Of a stretch of DNA of 64,000 bases, positions 50,960 through 60,340 are shown piece by piece. Source of the stretch: Actinomycetota bacterium. GTDB lineage: Bacteria; Actinomycetota; Actinomycetes; S36-B12; UBA10799. Below the pieces are notes generated by a model. It was not told where the DNA came from and searched no databases. It was given only the letters and a program-made list of their open reading frames with translations. A program made the translations under genes and the position numbers. Each line of letters starts with the position of its first letter. Within the stretch, counting starts at the first letter, position 1. Where the stretch lies: contig JACJWU010000001.1 in the NCBI GenBank assembly GCA_020636995.1, positions 649,084 to 713,083 of the forward strand, in the 5' to 3' direction.

Positions 50960-51801
50960 TCGTCCACCACCATCGTGCCGATCCCCGAATCCGTGAAGAC
51001 CTCCACCAGCACCCCGTGGGCGATGCGACCATCCACGACGTGCGCACGGGTCACCCCGCCGTCGATCGCGTGCAGACAGGCCTCCATCTTCGGCAGCATC
51101 CCGGAGTCCAACCCGGGCAGCAGTCCACGCAGCTCTCCGGGGGTGATCTGGTGCACGAAGTCCTCGCACGTCGGCCAGTCGCGGTACAGCCCCGCGACGT
51201 CGGTGAGCACCACCAGTTTCACGGCGTTCAGCGCGACGGCCAAGGCCGCTGCGGCGGAGTCCGCGTTGACGTTGTAGACAAGACCGTTGTCGCTGCGGCT
51301 GACGGTCGACACCACGGGGATCAGATCGTCCTCGAGCAGCGTGTGCACGAACTCCGGCCGCACTTCGGTGATGTCTCCGACCAGACCGAGAGCCTCACTG
51401 CGGGGCCGGGCGGTCATCAGGTGGGCGTCCTCACCGCTCACACCCACCGCGAACGGACCATGCTGGTTGATCAGTCCGACCAACTCCCGCTGCACCTGCC
51501 CCACCAGGACCATCCGGACCACGTCCATGACCTCAGGGGTCGTGACCCGGCGGCCGTCCACGAACTCGGTGGGTACGTCGAGCCGTGACAGCATGTCGGT
51601 GATCTGGGGACCGCCGCCATGCACGATCACCGGCTTGATCCCGGCGAGCTTCAGGAAGACCACATCCTCAGCGAAGGCCTTGCGCAACTCGTCGTCGACC
51701 ATCGCATGCCCGCCGTACTTGATGACGACGGTTTGGCCGTGCCAGCGCTGCAGCCATGGCAGGGCGCCGGCAAGGGTCGTGGCGATCTCGATGTCGTTCA
51801 T
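50956..51801 (-). CDS. argB: acetylglutamate kinase
   Basis: The 281-residue enzyme phosphorylates N-acetylglutamate. VIKYGGHAM and PVIVHGGGPQI are the nucleotide- and substrate-binding loops, and VYNVNADSAAAALA is conserved. The start overlaps the argJ stop (ATGA). Confidence 0.96.
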   Translation of the reverse strand: MNDIEIATTLAGALPWLQRWHGQTVVIKYGGHAMVDDELRKAFAEDVVFLKLAGIKPVIVHGGGPQITDMLSRLDVPTEFVDGRRVTTPEVMDVVRMVLVGQVQRELVGLINQHGPFAVGVSGEDAHLMTARPRSEALGLVGDITEVRPEFVHTLLEDDLIPVVSTVSRSDNGLVYNVNADSAAAALAVALNAVKLVVLTDVAGLYRDWPTCEDFVHQITPGELRGLLPGLDSGMLPKMEACLHAIDGGVTRAHVVDGRIAHGVLVEVFTDSGIGTMVVDE

Positions 51802-52943
51802 GTGGAATAGGCCGAATTCTCGTGGACGTAGTCGGTGGTGAGGTCGGTGGTCACGATCGTGGCGGCCTGATCCCCTGCATGCAGGTCGATGACCACCTCG
51901 ACCTCCCGTGCCGAGAGGTCGACCGACTCGCGGGGCTCTCCCGGACCGGAGTCCCGGCAGACCATGACACCGTTGATGGCCACGTCGATGCGCAAGGGAT
52001 CGAACTCGGCGCTGGTCGTGCCCACTGCGGACAGCACCCGACCCCAGTTCGGGTCCTCACCGAACATCGCGCACTTGAACAACGCACTGCGCGCGACGGC
52101 TCGCGCCGTCTCCTCGGCGTCATCCTCACTGGCGGCACCGACGACCCGGACGTCGATCAACTTGGACGCACCTTCGGCATCGGCGGCCAACTGCCGTGAC
52201 AGATCCGCACAGACCTGCTGCAAACCGGCCTCGAAACCGGCGTCCGCTGCGATCCCGCTGGCGCCGTTGGCCAGGACGATCACCGTGTCGTTGGTCGACA
52301 TGCAGCCATCGGCATCGACCCGGTCGAAAGTCTGCGCCACGCACCTGCGGAACACGGCATCGAGGTCAGCGGCGTCGATCACAGCGTCCGTGGTGATCAC
52401 CGAGAGCATGGTGGCCATGCCGGGTGCGAGCATGCCCGCTCCTTTGGCCATGCCACCGATCCGGTACCCGGCTTCGAACGTGCTGATCTTGGGCACGCTG
52501 TCGGTGGTCATGATCGCCTCCGCCGCGGCCGGCCCGCCGGTGTCGTCGGCGATCTCCAGCGCGTGGTGCACGCCGGCCAGCAGTCTCGGCATGTCGAGGC
52601 GCTCACCGATCAGGCCCGTGGAGCACACGGCGACGTCGATCGGTCCGATTCCCAGTTGCCCGGCGACGGCTTCGGCGGTGTGGTGGGTGTCGGCGAACCC
52701 TTCGGGTCCGGTGCACGCATTGGCGCCACCGGAATTGAGCACCACGGCGCGCAGACGTCCGTCGCTGAGGACCTGCCGCGACCACAGAACCGGTGCGGCC
52801 TGCACGCGGTTGCGCGTGAACACACCGGCGGCGTCCCAGCGGGGACCATCGTTGACCACCACTGCGACATCGGGGGCACCTGAAGCCTTCAGCCCGGCCG
52901 TCACTCCGGCCGCCCGGAAACCCCTTGGGAAGGTGACGCTCAC
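51798..52943 (-). CDS. argJ: bifunctional ornithine acetyltransferase/N-acetylglutamate synthase
   Basis: The 381-residue protein recycles the acetyl group from acetylornithine to glutamate. It should cleave itself at the Thr of KGAGMLAPGMATMLS, the autoprocessing site. NSGGANACTG is another hallmark. Having argJ means the cyclic arginine route. Its start overlaps the argC stop. Confidence 0.96.
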   Translation of the reverse strand: MSVTFPRGFRAAGVTAGLKASGAPDVAVVVNDGPRWDAAGVFTRNRVQAAPVLWSRQVLSDGRLRAVVLNSGGANACTGPEGFADTHHTAEAVAGQLGIGPIDVAVCSTGLIGERLDMPRLLAGVHHALEIADDTGGPAAAEAIMTTDSVPKISTFEAGYRIGGMAKGAGMLAPGMATMLSVITTDAVIDAADLDAVFRRCVAQTFDRVDADGCMSTNDTVIVLANGASGIAADAGFEAGLQQVCADLSRQLAADAEGASKLIDVRVVGAASEDDAEETARAVARSALFKCAMFGEDPNWGRVLSAVGTTSAEFDPLRIDVAINGVMVCRDSGPGEPRESVDLSAREVEVVIDLHAGDQAATIVTTDLTTDYVHENSAYST

Positions 52944-53947
52944 GGCGCAACTCCGTTCACGGGCAGCCCGGTTCCCTCAGGCAGACCCAACATCAGATTG
53001 GCGTTCTGGATCGCCTGTCCGGCGGCACCCTTGCCGAGATTGTCGATCGCGCTGCAGATGACCACCCGGCCGGAATGCTGGTCGTACGCCCACTGCAGCA
53101 CGACGCTGTTCGTGCCCAGTGTCATCTGCGTAGCGGGCCATTGCCCGTCGGGCAGGATTCGCACGAACGGCTCGGCGTCGTAGGCCGCATGCAACGCCTC
53201 TCCGATGGCATCGGGTGTGGTTCCCGGACTCAACGGTGCTGTCACCGTGGCAAGAATCCCCCGTGCCATGGGCGCCAACAACGGGGTGAAACTGATGCGA
53301 GCGCCATGGCCGAGGGTCTGCTCGATCTCTGGGGTGTGCTGATGGACGCCTCCGACCTTGTACGCACGCACGCCCGAGGTCACTTCGCTGGCCAGCAAGG
53401 GCACCGACGGTGAGCGACCGGCGCCGCTGGTACCGCTGGCAGCAACGACGACGATCTGTGCTGGATCCACGAGACCCGAGCTCACCACTGGTGCTGCGGC
53501 CAACGCGATGGCCGTCGCATAGCAGCCGGGGTTGGCCACTCTGGTCGAACTGGCGATCATCTCCCGCTGCCCCGGGATCTCGGGCAGCCCGTACGTCCAG
53601 GTGCCGGCGTGTTCGCCGCCGTAGTACGTGCGCCAGGCCTGCGGATCCCGCAGCCGGAAGTCAGCGCCGAGATCGACCACGGTGCCCTCGATCATGGCGG
53701 CGTACTGTGCGGACTGCGAGTGCGGAAGCGCCATGAACACGAGATCCACATCGATGGCCTCGGGGTCGAACGCGGCAACCTGAAGATCGGCCAGCGTCGC
53801 CAGGTGAGGGTGCAGGCTCGCGACGGACTGTCCCGCGGAGGCGTTCGCCCATACCTGCTTCACCTGCATCTGCGGGTGGTCGGCCAGCAGCCGCAAGAGC
53901 TCGCCGCCGCCGTAGCCGGACGCTCCGAGCACTCCCACTGAGACCAT
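52940..53947 (-). CDS. argC: N-acetyl-gamma-glutamyl-phosphate reductase
   Basis: The 335-residue NADPH enzyme is the first gene of the operon. The Rossmann motif GVLGASGYGGGELLRLL starts at residue 5, and the catalytic Cys lies in VANPGCYATA. The ATG at 53947 (MVSVGV) lies only about nine bases after a possible -10 (TATAGA), so the leader is very short. A candidate ARG box overlaps this promoter. Confidence 0.95.
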   Translation of the reverse strand: MVSVGVLGASGYGGGELLRLLADHPQMQVKQVWANASAGQSVASLHPHLATLADLQVAAFDPEAIDVDLVFMALPHSQSAQYAAMIEGTVVDLGADFRLRDPQAWRTYYGGEHAGTWTYGLPEIPGQREMIASSTRVANPGCYATAIALAAAPVVSSGLVDPAQIVVVAASGTSGAGRSPSVPLLASEVTSGVRAYKVGGVHQHTPEIEQTLGHGARISFTPLLAPMARGILATVTAPLSPGTTPDAIGEALHAAYDAEPFVRILPDGQWPATQMTLGTNSVVLQWAYDQHSGRVVICSAIDNLGKGAAGQAIQNANLMLGLPEGTGLPVNGVAP

Positions 53948-53951
53948 GACC

Positions 53952-53973
53952 CGCACTCTATACGCATATACGC
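53952..53973 (-). promoter_or_regulatory. candidate ARG box overlapping the argC promoter
   Basis: The minus strand reads CATGCGTATATGCGTATAGAG, an AT-rich imperfect palindrome in GC-rich DNA. It resembles actinobacterial ARG half-sites (TGCATA type) and includes the likely -10. ArgR binding here would block transcription of argCJBDRGH. Confidence 0.5.
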
Positions 53974-53995
53974 ATGGATGCGGTGGCACCCCCCT

Positions 53996-54010
53996 TTCAC
54001 CCTGGGTGAA
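53996..54010. promoter_or_regulatory. perfect palindrome upstream of the acyl-CoA ligase, likely operator
   Basis: TTCACCCTGGGTGAA is a perfect 7+1+7 palindrome ending ten bases before the ligase ATG and just ahead of its GGGAGC ribosome binding site. The position fits a TetR- or GntR-type repressor site. The regulator is not in the window. Confidence 0.55.
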
Positions 54011-54020
54011 CAATGGGAGC

Positions 54021-55673
54021 ATGCGTCCCCTGGACCCGTTGCGCAACGTGGCCGAAGCAGCGGACATCGCCCGGGCCGGGACCCTCGGCGCCGTGCGTTC
54101 CGGGCTCGCCAAGCCCCGCAATCCGCTGGTCGCCAGCCGGATGTTGTCGGCGCTGCGCAAATGGGGAACAACCCCGGCCCTGGGCTTCACACTCGGTGCG
54201 GTGCGCGATCCCGAGGACACGGCCATCGTCGACGTCGACGATCCGCATCAGGAGGAGATCACCTTCGCTGAAGCCGAGTACAGCACCACCGTGCTGGCCA
54301 ACTCCCTGATCGATCGTGGAGCCCAGCCCGGCACGACGGTGGGCCTGCTCGGCCGCAACTCGCGGGCGTATGCCGAGACCATCGTGGCCGTGTCTCGAAC
54401 CGGCGCGGACCTCGTGTATCTGAACACGGGCTCCTCTGCCGAACAGGTCGCCGCGGTCTGTGCCGCACACGACATCACGATGATGATCCGGGACCGCGAA
54501 TTCGCGGATCTGTGTCCCGGTTCGGTCCTCACGCTCGGCCTCGACGATCCCGCCGGTATCCCGCTGCTCGACTCCATGCCCTGGAGCGGCGACGTGACCG
54601 CACCCCGAACGGCCTCTCGACACGTCATCCTCACGAGCGGCACCACGGGCGGGCCATTGCGCGGGGCCGCCCGCACGACGGCGCCACTGGATTCGGTCGC
54701 TGCGCTGCTCAACGCCTTCCCCACCAAACTCGGGGGTGTGACGCTGCTGGCGGCGCCGATGTTCCACGCCTGGGGGTGGATGCACCACCGCATGGCGACC
54801 GTACTGGACCACACGCAGGTCCTGCTGCGGCACCCGGATCCTGAGCGACTGCTTGCTCTGGTCCAGGCCTACGAGGTCGACACGATCATCACCGTGCCGG
54901 TCACCCTCAAACGCCTCGTCGACCTCCCAGCCGAGACCAAGGATCGCTACGACTTCTCGTCCGTGCAGTGCGTGGCCGTGTCGGGCTCTGCCATCCCGGG
55001 CGACCTCGCGACAGAATTCATGGACGACTTCGGCGACGTGCTCTACAACCTGTACGGCACGACGGAAGCGGCATACGCCACCATCGCCACACCGGAGGAC
55101 CTGCGCGAGGACCCCCACACGGCCGGGCGACCGATGCCCGGAGTCCGGGTGGAGGTGCTCGACCGCAAGGGACGGTCGGTGCCCAAGGGCAAGGACGGCC
55201 GGGTCTACGTGCGCAGCCGCACGTCGATCGCCGAGTACATGGCCGACGGCACGCGCGGAAGCATCAAGGGCATGGTCCCGACCGGTGACATCGGTTGCAT
55301 CGACGCCGACGGCCGCCTGACGATCAAGGGTCGCGCCGACGACGTCGTGGTGACCGGCGGCGAGAACGTCCACCCGACCGAGGTCGAAGAGGTCCTGCGC
55401 CTGCATCCGGGTATTGCCGATGTCGCGGTGACGGGCCGGCCGGATTCGGTCTACGGGTCGGTGCTCGTTGCGCACGTGGTGCTCTCAGACTCCGGACTGT
55501 CCGACGAGGAACTCCTGGACTGGGCGCGACACCATCTCGGCCCCCACCATCGGCCCCGAGAGGTCCGACGCGTTGACGAGTTGCCCCGCAACGCGACCGG
55601 CAAGATCCTGCGGAGGGTGCTTGCCGGCGAGGTCACCATGGACGAGTTGGACGAGGAAGACCTGCTCCTCTAG
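54021..55673 (+). CDS. acyl-CoA ligase (FadD/AMP-binding family)
   Basis: The 550-residue protein should activate a fatty or related acid to its CoA ester through an acyl-AMP. ILTSGTTGGPLRGA is the AMP-binding loop (the usual PKG is PLRG here), LYGTTEAAYATI is motif II, VVTGGENVHPTEVEE and RNATGKILRR close the C-terminal domain. The ATG at 54021 has GGGAGC upstream; an earlier in-frame ATG at 53946 lacks one. The gene is divergent from argC and convergent with pheT. Confidence 0.9.
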   Translation: MRPLDPLRNVAEAADIARAGTLGAVRSGLAKPRNPLVASRMLSALRKWGTTPALGFTLGAVRDPEDTAIVDVDDPHQEEITFAEAEYSTTVLANSLIDRGAQPGTTVGLLGRNSRAYAETIVAVSRTGADLVYLNTGSSAEQVAAVCAAHDITMMIRDREFADLCPGSVLTLGLDDPAGIPLLDSMPWSGDVTAPRTASRHVILTSGTTGGPLRGAARTTAPLDSVAALLNAFPTKLGGVTLLAAPMFHAWGWMHHRMATVLDHTQVLLRHPDPERLLALVQAYEVDTIITVPVTLKRLVDLPAETKDRYDFSSVQCVAVSGSAIPGDLATEFMDDFGDVLYNLYGTTEAAYATIATPEDLREDPHTAGRPMPGVRVEVLDRKGRSVPKGKDGRVYVRSRTSIAEYMADGTRGSIKGMVPTGDIGCIDADGRLTIKGRADDVVVTGGENVHPTEVEEVLRLHPGIADVAVTGRPDSVYGSVLVAHVVLSDSGLSDEELLDWARHHLGPHHRPREVRRVDELPRNATGKILRRVLAGEVTMDELDEEDLLL

Positions 55674-55712
55674 GCCGCACGCCCGCCAGGCAGTGTTCCA
55701 ACACCGCGACAC

Positions 55713-58145
55713 TTACCCGCGAAGCGTCGCGCCCAACTCCCCCGCCGCAGCCAGTGCTGATTCGCGCACTGCAGCGATGTCCTCGTCGGTGAGGGTGCGA
55801 TCGTCCGCGCGCATCCGCAGCGAGAACGCCAGCGACTTCTTGCCCTCCGGCACCTGCGGGCCTGAGTAGACGTCGAAGAGTCGCACGCTCTCCAGCAACG
55901 AGCCACCGCCGGAACGCAGTGCTTCCCGCACGGCGTCGGCCGCCAGACCCTCATCCACCACCAGGGCCACGTCCTCCTTGGCGACGGGGAAGGTCGACAC
56001 CCGTGGCGCAGAGGCGACGGGCGAGGCGGCGTCCAGCAGGATCGACAGGTCCATCTCGCCCGCACAACTGCGCACGGGCAACCCGAAAGCCGCCACCACG
56101 TCCGGATGCAATTCCCCGGCGTGGCCGATCACCTGACCTGCGACCGACAAGCGTGCGCAACGACCTGGGTGCCACGGCGAGTGCGCGTCCTGCGCAACCT
56201 CCACCTCGACGCCTGCGGCGCGTGCAACCAGCGCTGCGAGCCGCACAGCATCCGACCAGTCCACAGGCCTGCCGACACCCCACCACCCCGCTTGCGACCA
56301 GTCCCCGCAGAGCACGAATCCCAGGTGCTCCGGCTGTCGCGGAAGGCCGGACAGCATCTCGTCGAGCACGTCGTCGGCCGGGCGCGAGCCGGCCGGCGCC
56401 ACAGGAGCATCCACCGTCTCCACATCCCGGAAGACCTGACCGTATTCGTAGATGTGCACGGACTCCGCCCCGCGGCCGACGTTGCGGCGAGCCCCGGCCA
56501 GCAGACCAGGCAGCAGGCTCGTGCGCATGAGTGGTTGCTCGTCGCTGAGCGGGTTGGCAAGGCGCACGGCCACTCTGCGCGGATCGTCGGCGGGCAGTCC
56601 GAGTTGGTCCAACTCCCCTTCGCCGACGAACGGGTAGCTGAGCACCTCGATCAATCCGAGCTCAGCCGGGCGGCGGCGCAACTGCCTGCGCAGGCGGTCG
56701 GAGTCAGACAGCCCGAGGCCGGTCCCCATGGCGGGTCCACGCGATGGGATCTTCTCGTAGCCCACCACTCTCGCGACCTCTTCCACGAGGTCGATGGCGG
56801 CAATCAGATCGGGTCGCCACGTGGGCGGCGTCACCGTCTCGCCCTCCACAGAGCAGCCGATGTTGGCGAGGATCGCACGTACCGTTTCTTCCGGGATGTC
56901 CACGCCCACGATGCGCGAGGGCATGTCCATCGCCATCTCGATGGACATGATCGGCTCACGTCGATCCACGTCGACGAGCCCGCCGACCGTGGCTGAGGCC
57001 AGGGCGGCGAACAGTTGCGCGGCGCGGTTCGACGCCGCCAGTGCAACATCGCTGTCGATCCCGCGCTCGAATCGCCGGGACGCCTCGGACGACAACTTGT
57101 GTCTGCGGGAAGTCGCGGCCACCAGCGCGGGCTGGAAGTGGGCCGCCTCGAGCACCACGGACCTACTGGCCTCATCGATCTCCGTGGTCAGCCCACCCAT
57201 CACACCGGCCAGTGCGACCGCGCCGGAGTCGTCGGCGATCACAACGTCCGCTGCGTCCAGTACGCGGTCCACGTGGTCGAGCGTCTCGAGTTCCTCGCCA
57301 TCGCGGGGTCGGCGCACCTGAATGGGACCGGTCAGCTTCGTGCCGTCGAAGGCGTGCAGCGGCTGACCTAGTTCGAGCATGACGTAGTTCGTGATGTCGA
57401 CCGCCAGGCTCACCGGCCGCATGCCGCACTGGTTGAGCCGCCGAACCATGTAGGCCGGACTCGGGGCATCCGGATCGACGTCGGTGAGCACCCGCGTCGT
57501 GAAGCGATCGGCGCCGTACTGCAGATCAACCTCGCGGACGGGCCCGTCCGAGGGCATCTCCGGAACCAGCGACGCCGGGTCGGTGAACGCCACGTCGTAT
57601 GCCAGCGCTGCCTCCCGAGCGATGCCCCGGATCGACAAGCAGTAGCCGCGGTCAGGGGTGACCGCAATGTCGAGGACGGCGTCGTCGAGCCCCAGCACCG
57701 GACCTGCGTCCTGGCCGACCTCGCCCTCGGTCAGCACGAGGATCCCGTCGTACTCGTCGTTGATCCCCAACTCGCGTCCAGAACAGATCATGCCGTCGCT
57801 GATGTGTCCGTAGGTCTTGCGTGCGCTGATCTCGAAGCCACCCGGCAACACAGCCCCGGGCAGTGCGACCGGCACCAGGTCACCGACGACGAAGTTGGTG
57901 GCGCCGCAGATGATCCCGTTGACCGTGCCACCGAGGTCCACCTGGCAGTACCGGATGGGCTTCTTGAACTCGGTGAGTTCTTCGATTTCGAGCACCCGGC
58001 CGACCAGCAGAGGTCCGCTGATCGAGATCTCGTCGACGGTCTCCACCTCGAGGCCGATGCCGATCAACTTCTCCGCGAGATCGCGGCCCGTCACACCCTC
58101 GGGAAGGGCGGCGTATTCCTTGATCCAACTCAGTGGTGCGCGCAT
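55713..58145 (-). CDS. pheT: phenylalanyl-tRNA synthetase beta subunit
   Basis: The 810-residue subunit starts MRAPLSWIKEYAALPEGV. It has the N-terminal EMAP/tRNA-binding domain (about 40-150), B3/B4 editing domain, B5 domain, catalytic-like core and a C-terminal FDX-ACB anticodon domain (STFPVAKEDVALVVDE). It overlaps pheS by one base. Confidence 0.97.
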   Translation of the reverse strand: MRAPLSWIKEYAALPEGVTGRDLAEKLIGIGLEVETVDEISISGPLLVGRVLEIEELTEFKKPIRYCQVDLGGTVNGIICGATNFVVGDLVPVALPGAVLPGGFEISARKTYGHISDGMICSGRELGINDEYDGILVLTEGEVGQDAGPVLGLDDAVLDIAVTPDRGYCLSIRGIAREAALAYDVAFTDPASLVPEMPSDGPVREVDLQYGADRFTTRVLTDVDPDAPSPAYMVRRLNQCGMRPVSLAVDITNYVMLELGQPLHAFDGTKLTGPIQVRRPRDGEELETLDHVDRVLDAADVVIADDSGAVALAGVMGGLTTEIDEASRSVVLEAAHFQPALVAATSRRHKLSSEASRRFERGIDSDVALAASNRAAQLFAALASATVGGLVDVDRREPIMSIEMAMDMPSRIVGVDIPEETVRAILANIGCSVEGETVTPPTWRPDLIAAIDLVEEVARVVGYEKIPSRGPAMGTGLGLSDSDRLRRQLRRRPAELGLIEVLSYPFVGEGELDQLGLPADDPRRVAVRLANPLSDEQPLMRTSLLPGLLAGARRNVGRGAESVHIYEYGQVFRDVETVDAPVAPAGSRPADDVLDEMLSGLPRQPEHLGFVLCGDWSQAGWWGVGRPVDWSDAVRLAALVARAAGVEVEVAQDAHSPWHPGRCARLSVAGQVIGHAGELHPDVVAAFGLPVRSCAGEMDLSILLDAASPVASAPRVSTFPVAKEDVALVVDEGLAADAVREALRSGGGSLLESVRLFDVYSGPQVPEGKKSLAFSLRMRADDRTLTDEDIAAVRESALAAAGELGATLRG

Positions 58146-59254
58146 CAGCTGTCCATTCCGAAGGCCGTGGTGAAGCGGACATCCCCCTCGACGAGATCAC
58201 GCATGTCGGTGATCCCATGGCGGAACATCAGCGTCCGCTCGATGCCCATCCCGAACGCGAAGCCGGTGTATTCGTCCGGGTCGATCCCGCATGACTGCAG
58301 GACGCGTGGGTTGACCATGCCGCAGCCACCCCACTCGATCCAGCCCTCGGACGAACACGTCCGGCAGGGACGGTCGGGGTTGCCGACACTTTCCCCGCGG
58401 CAGGCGAAGCACTCGAGGTCCACTTCGGCGCTCGGCTCGGTGAATGGGAAGTAGCTCGGCCGCAGCCGGGTAACGATGCCCTCGCCGAACATGGTGGCGG
58501 CGAACCAGTCCAAGGTCGACTTCAGATCGACCATGCTCAAGCCCTTGTCGACGGCCAATCCCTCCACCTGGTGGAAGACCGGGGTGTGGGTGGCGTCGAG
58601 TTCATCGGTCCGGTACACCCGGCCCGGGCACACCACGTAGACCGGCGGGGCCTGGTCGAGCAGCGTGCGGATCTGCAGCGGAGAGGTGTGCGTCCGCAGC
58701 ACCGCGCCGCTGTCCGCGGACCCCACGAAGAAGGTGTCCTGCATCGTGCGGGCCGGGTGGTCGCGGTTGATGTTGAGGGCATCGAAGTTGAACCACTCGG
58801 ACTCCAGCTCCGGGCCTTCGACGACGCCGTACCCGATGGAGACGAACGCGTCCGCGATGTGCTCGCTGATGCTGTGGATCGGATGGCGCGCGCCCACCGG
58901 TTCGCGATCGTTGACCATCGTGACGTCGACACGCTCGGCGGTCAGGATGCGCTCGCGCTCCGCCTCCTTGAGTTCGGCCTCGCGGGCCTTCAACGCCTGG
59001 TTGACGCGGCCACGAGCAGCACCGACGGCCTTCCCGGCGTCTGCCTTCGCGCTCGGCGGGAGCGCACCGATCTCACGGTTGGCCAGCGCGAGTGGCGAGC
59101 GATCGCTGGTGTGATCGAGGCGGACCTGTTTCAGGGTGGCGAGATCCTCGGCGCCGGCGATGGCGGCCAGGGCGGCATCGACGTTGGCCTGCAGGTTCGC
59201 GGGGTCGAGCGCGGCCGGCATGACCGGGTCGAAGTTCTTGTTGGGTGCGGACAC
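58145..59254 (-). CDS. pheS: phenylalanyl-tRNA synthetase alpha subunit
   Basis: The 369-residue catalytic subunit starts at GTG 59254. It has an N-terminal coiled coil, class II motif 2 (THTPVFHQVEG) and motif 3 (GFAFGMGIERTLM). A four-Cys insertion (CFACRG ... CRTCSS) may bind zinc. Confidence 0.97.
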   Translation of the reverse strand: MSAPNKNFDPVMPAALDPANLQANVDAALAAIAGAEDLATLKQVRLDHTSDRSPLALANREIGALPPSAKADAGKAVGAARGRVNQALKAREAELKEAERERILTAERVDVTMVNDREPVGARHPIHSISEHIADAFVSIGYGVVEGPELESEWFNFDALNINRDHPARTMQDTFFVGSADSGAVLRTHTSPLQIRTLLDQAPPVYVVCPGRVYRTDELDATHTPVFHQVEGLAVDKGLSMVDLKSTLDWFAATMFGEGIVTRLRPSYFPFTEPSAEVDLECFACRGESVGNPDRPCRTCSSEGWIEWGGCGMVNPRVLQSCGIDPDEYTGFAFGMGIERTLMFRHGITDMRDLVEGDVRFTTAFGMDS

Positions 59255-59307
59255 CCCTAGATTCTATTCGGCGGCCTCAAGCGGCTTAGCGGGTGCAGGA
59301 TGAGCCC

Positions 59308-60243
59308 ATGCACTCTGACACCGTCGACCTCGGCCACGACGTCTTCATGATGGACACGAGGATGGGTGGATACGAGGCCATCACGTCGTCGTACCTCATC
59401 CGCAGTTCCCGGCCGTGCCTGGTGGAGACCGGCACCGCTCGTTCGGCACCGGTTGTGATCGAGCAACTGGCAGCGCTCGGCATCGGGCGCGACGACCTCG
59501 CGACCATCGTGGTGACGCACATCCATCTCGACCATGCCGGCGGCGTCGGCGACCTCGCGGAGGCGTTTCCGCACGCCCAGATCGTGGTACAGGAACGCGG
59601 GGCGCGGCATCTGGCGGATCCGAGTCGGCTGGTCGCCAGCGCGCATCGGGTGTTCGGGGAGGCGATGGACCGGCTGTTCGGCGACCTGCGGCCCACGGAT
59701 GCCGCGCGGATCGTGTCCATCGCGCAGCGCGGTTCGGTGGACCTCGGCGACGGCCGTTCGCTGGCCGCCTTTCACAATCCGGGGCACGCATCCCACCACA
59801 TCGGTCTGGTGGATTCGGCGACGGGAGACCTGTACACAGGGGATGCAGCGGGGGTGTATGTGCCCGAGACCGCCGACGTGCGCCCGGCCACGCCGCCACC
59901 TGACTTCGACCTCGACCTCACGTTGACCTCGCTGCAGGCGATGCGCGACGTCCAACCCACCCGGTTGCTCTTCAGCCACTTCGGGCCGGTAACGGAGATC
60001 GACGAGACGTTGGATGCCTCGGTGGACGAGTTGCACGCGTGGGTGGATGCCGTGCGAGTGGCCCGCGAGGTGTCGCCGGACATGGACCATGCCGTGGCGA
60101 TGGTGCGCGAGAAGGACCGCATCCGCCATGCTCGGCTCTACGACGATCCCGCACTGCTGGCCAAGCAGGAGGAGCTGTCGGGGACGCAGGCCAACGTGGC
60201 CGGGATCATGCGATGGCTGGACCTGCAGGAGCGGGGAGACTGA
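59308..60243 (+). CDS. metallo-beta-lactamase-fold hydrolase
   Basis: The 311-residue product has THIHLDHAGG (HxHxDH), a later His in NPGHASHHIG, Asp in YTGDAAGVY and His in LLFSHFGP, so two metals should bind. The ATG at 59308 has AGGA seven bases upstream; a GTG at 59293 is an alternative. The C-terminal 85 residues are helical. It is divergent from pheS. The substrate is unknown. Confidence 0.87.
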   Translation: MHSDTVDLGHDVFMMDTRMGGYEAITSSYLIRSSRPCLVETGTARSAPVVIEQLAALGIGRDDLATIVVTHIHLDHAGGVGDLAEAFPHAQIVVQERGARHLADPSRLVASAHRVFGEAMDRLFGDLRPTDAARIVSIAQRGSVDLGDGRSLAAFHNPGHASHHIGLVDSATGDLYTGDAAGVYVPETADVRPATPPPDFDLDLTLTSLQAMRDVQPTRLLFSHFGPVTEIDETLDASVDELHAWVDAVRVAREVSPDMDHAVAMVREKDRIRHARLYDDPALLAKQEELSGTQANVAGIMRWLDLQERGD

Positions 60244-60288
60244 GCCGCGGCATCCGAGCGGCCCCGATCCCAGCCGTTAGCGTTACGC

Positions 60289-60331
60289 AGATCCGTTAGC
60301 CGTTGAACGCCGCCCAAGGGCTCACGGATCT
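60289..60331. terminator. bidirectional terminator between convergent genes
   Basis: AGATCCGT (60289-60296) and ACGGATCT (60324-60331) pair. After one mismatch AGCC/GGCT extends the stem. It lies between the MBL hydrolase stop and the methyltransferase stop. Confidence 0.6.
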
Positions 60332-60340
60332 CCGAAGTGC

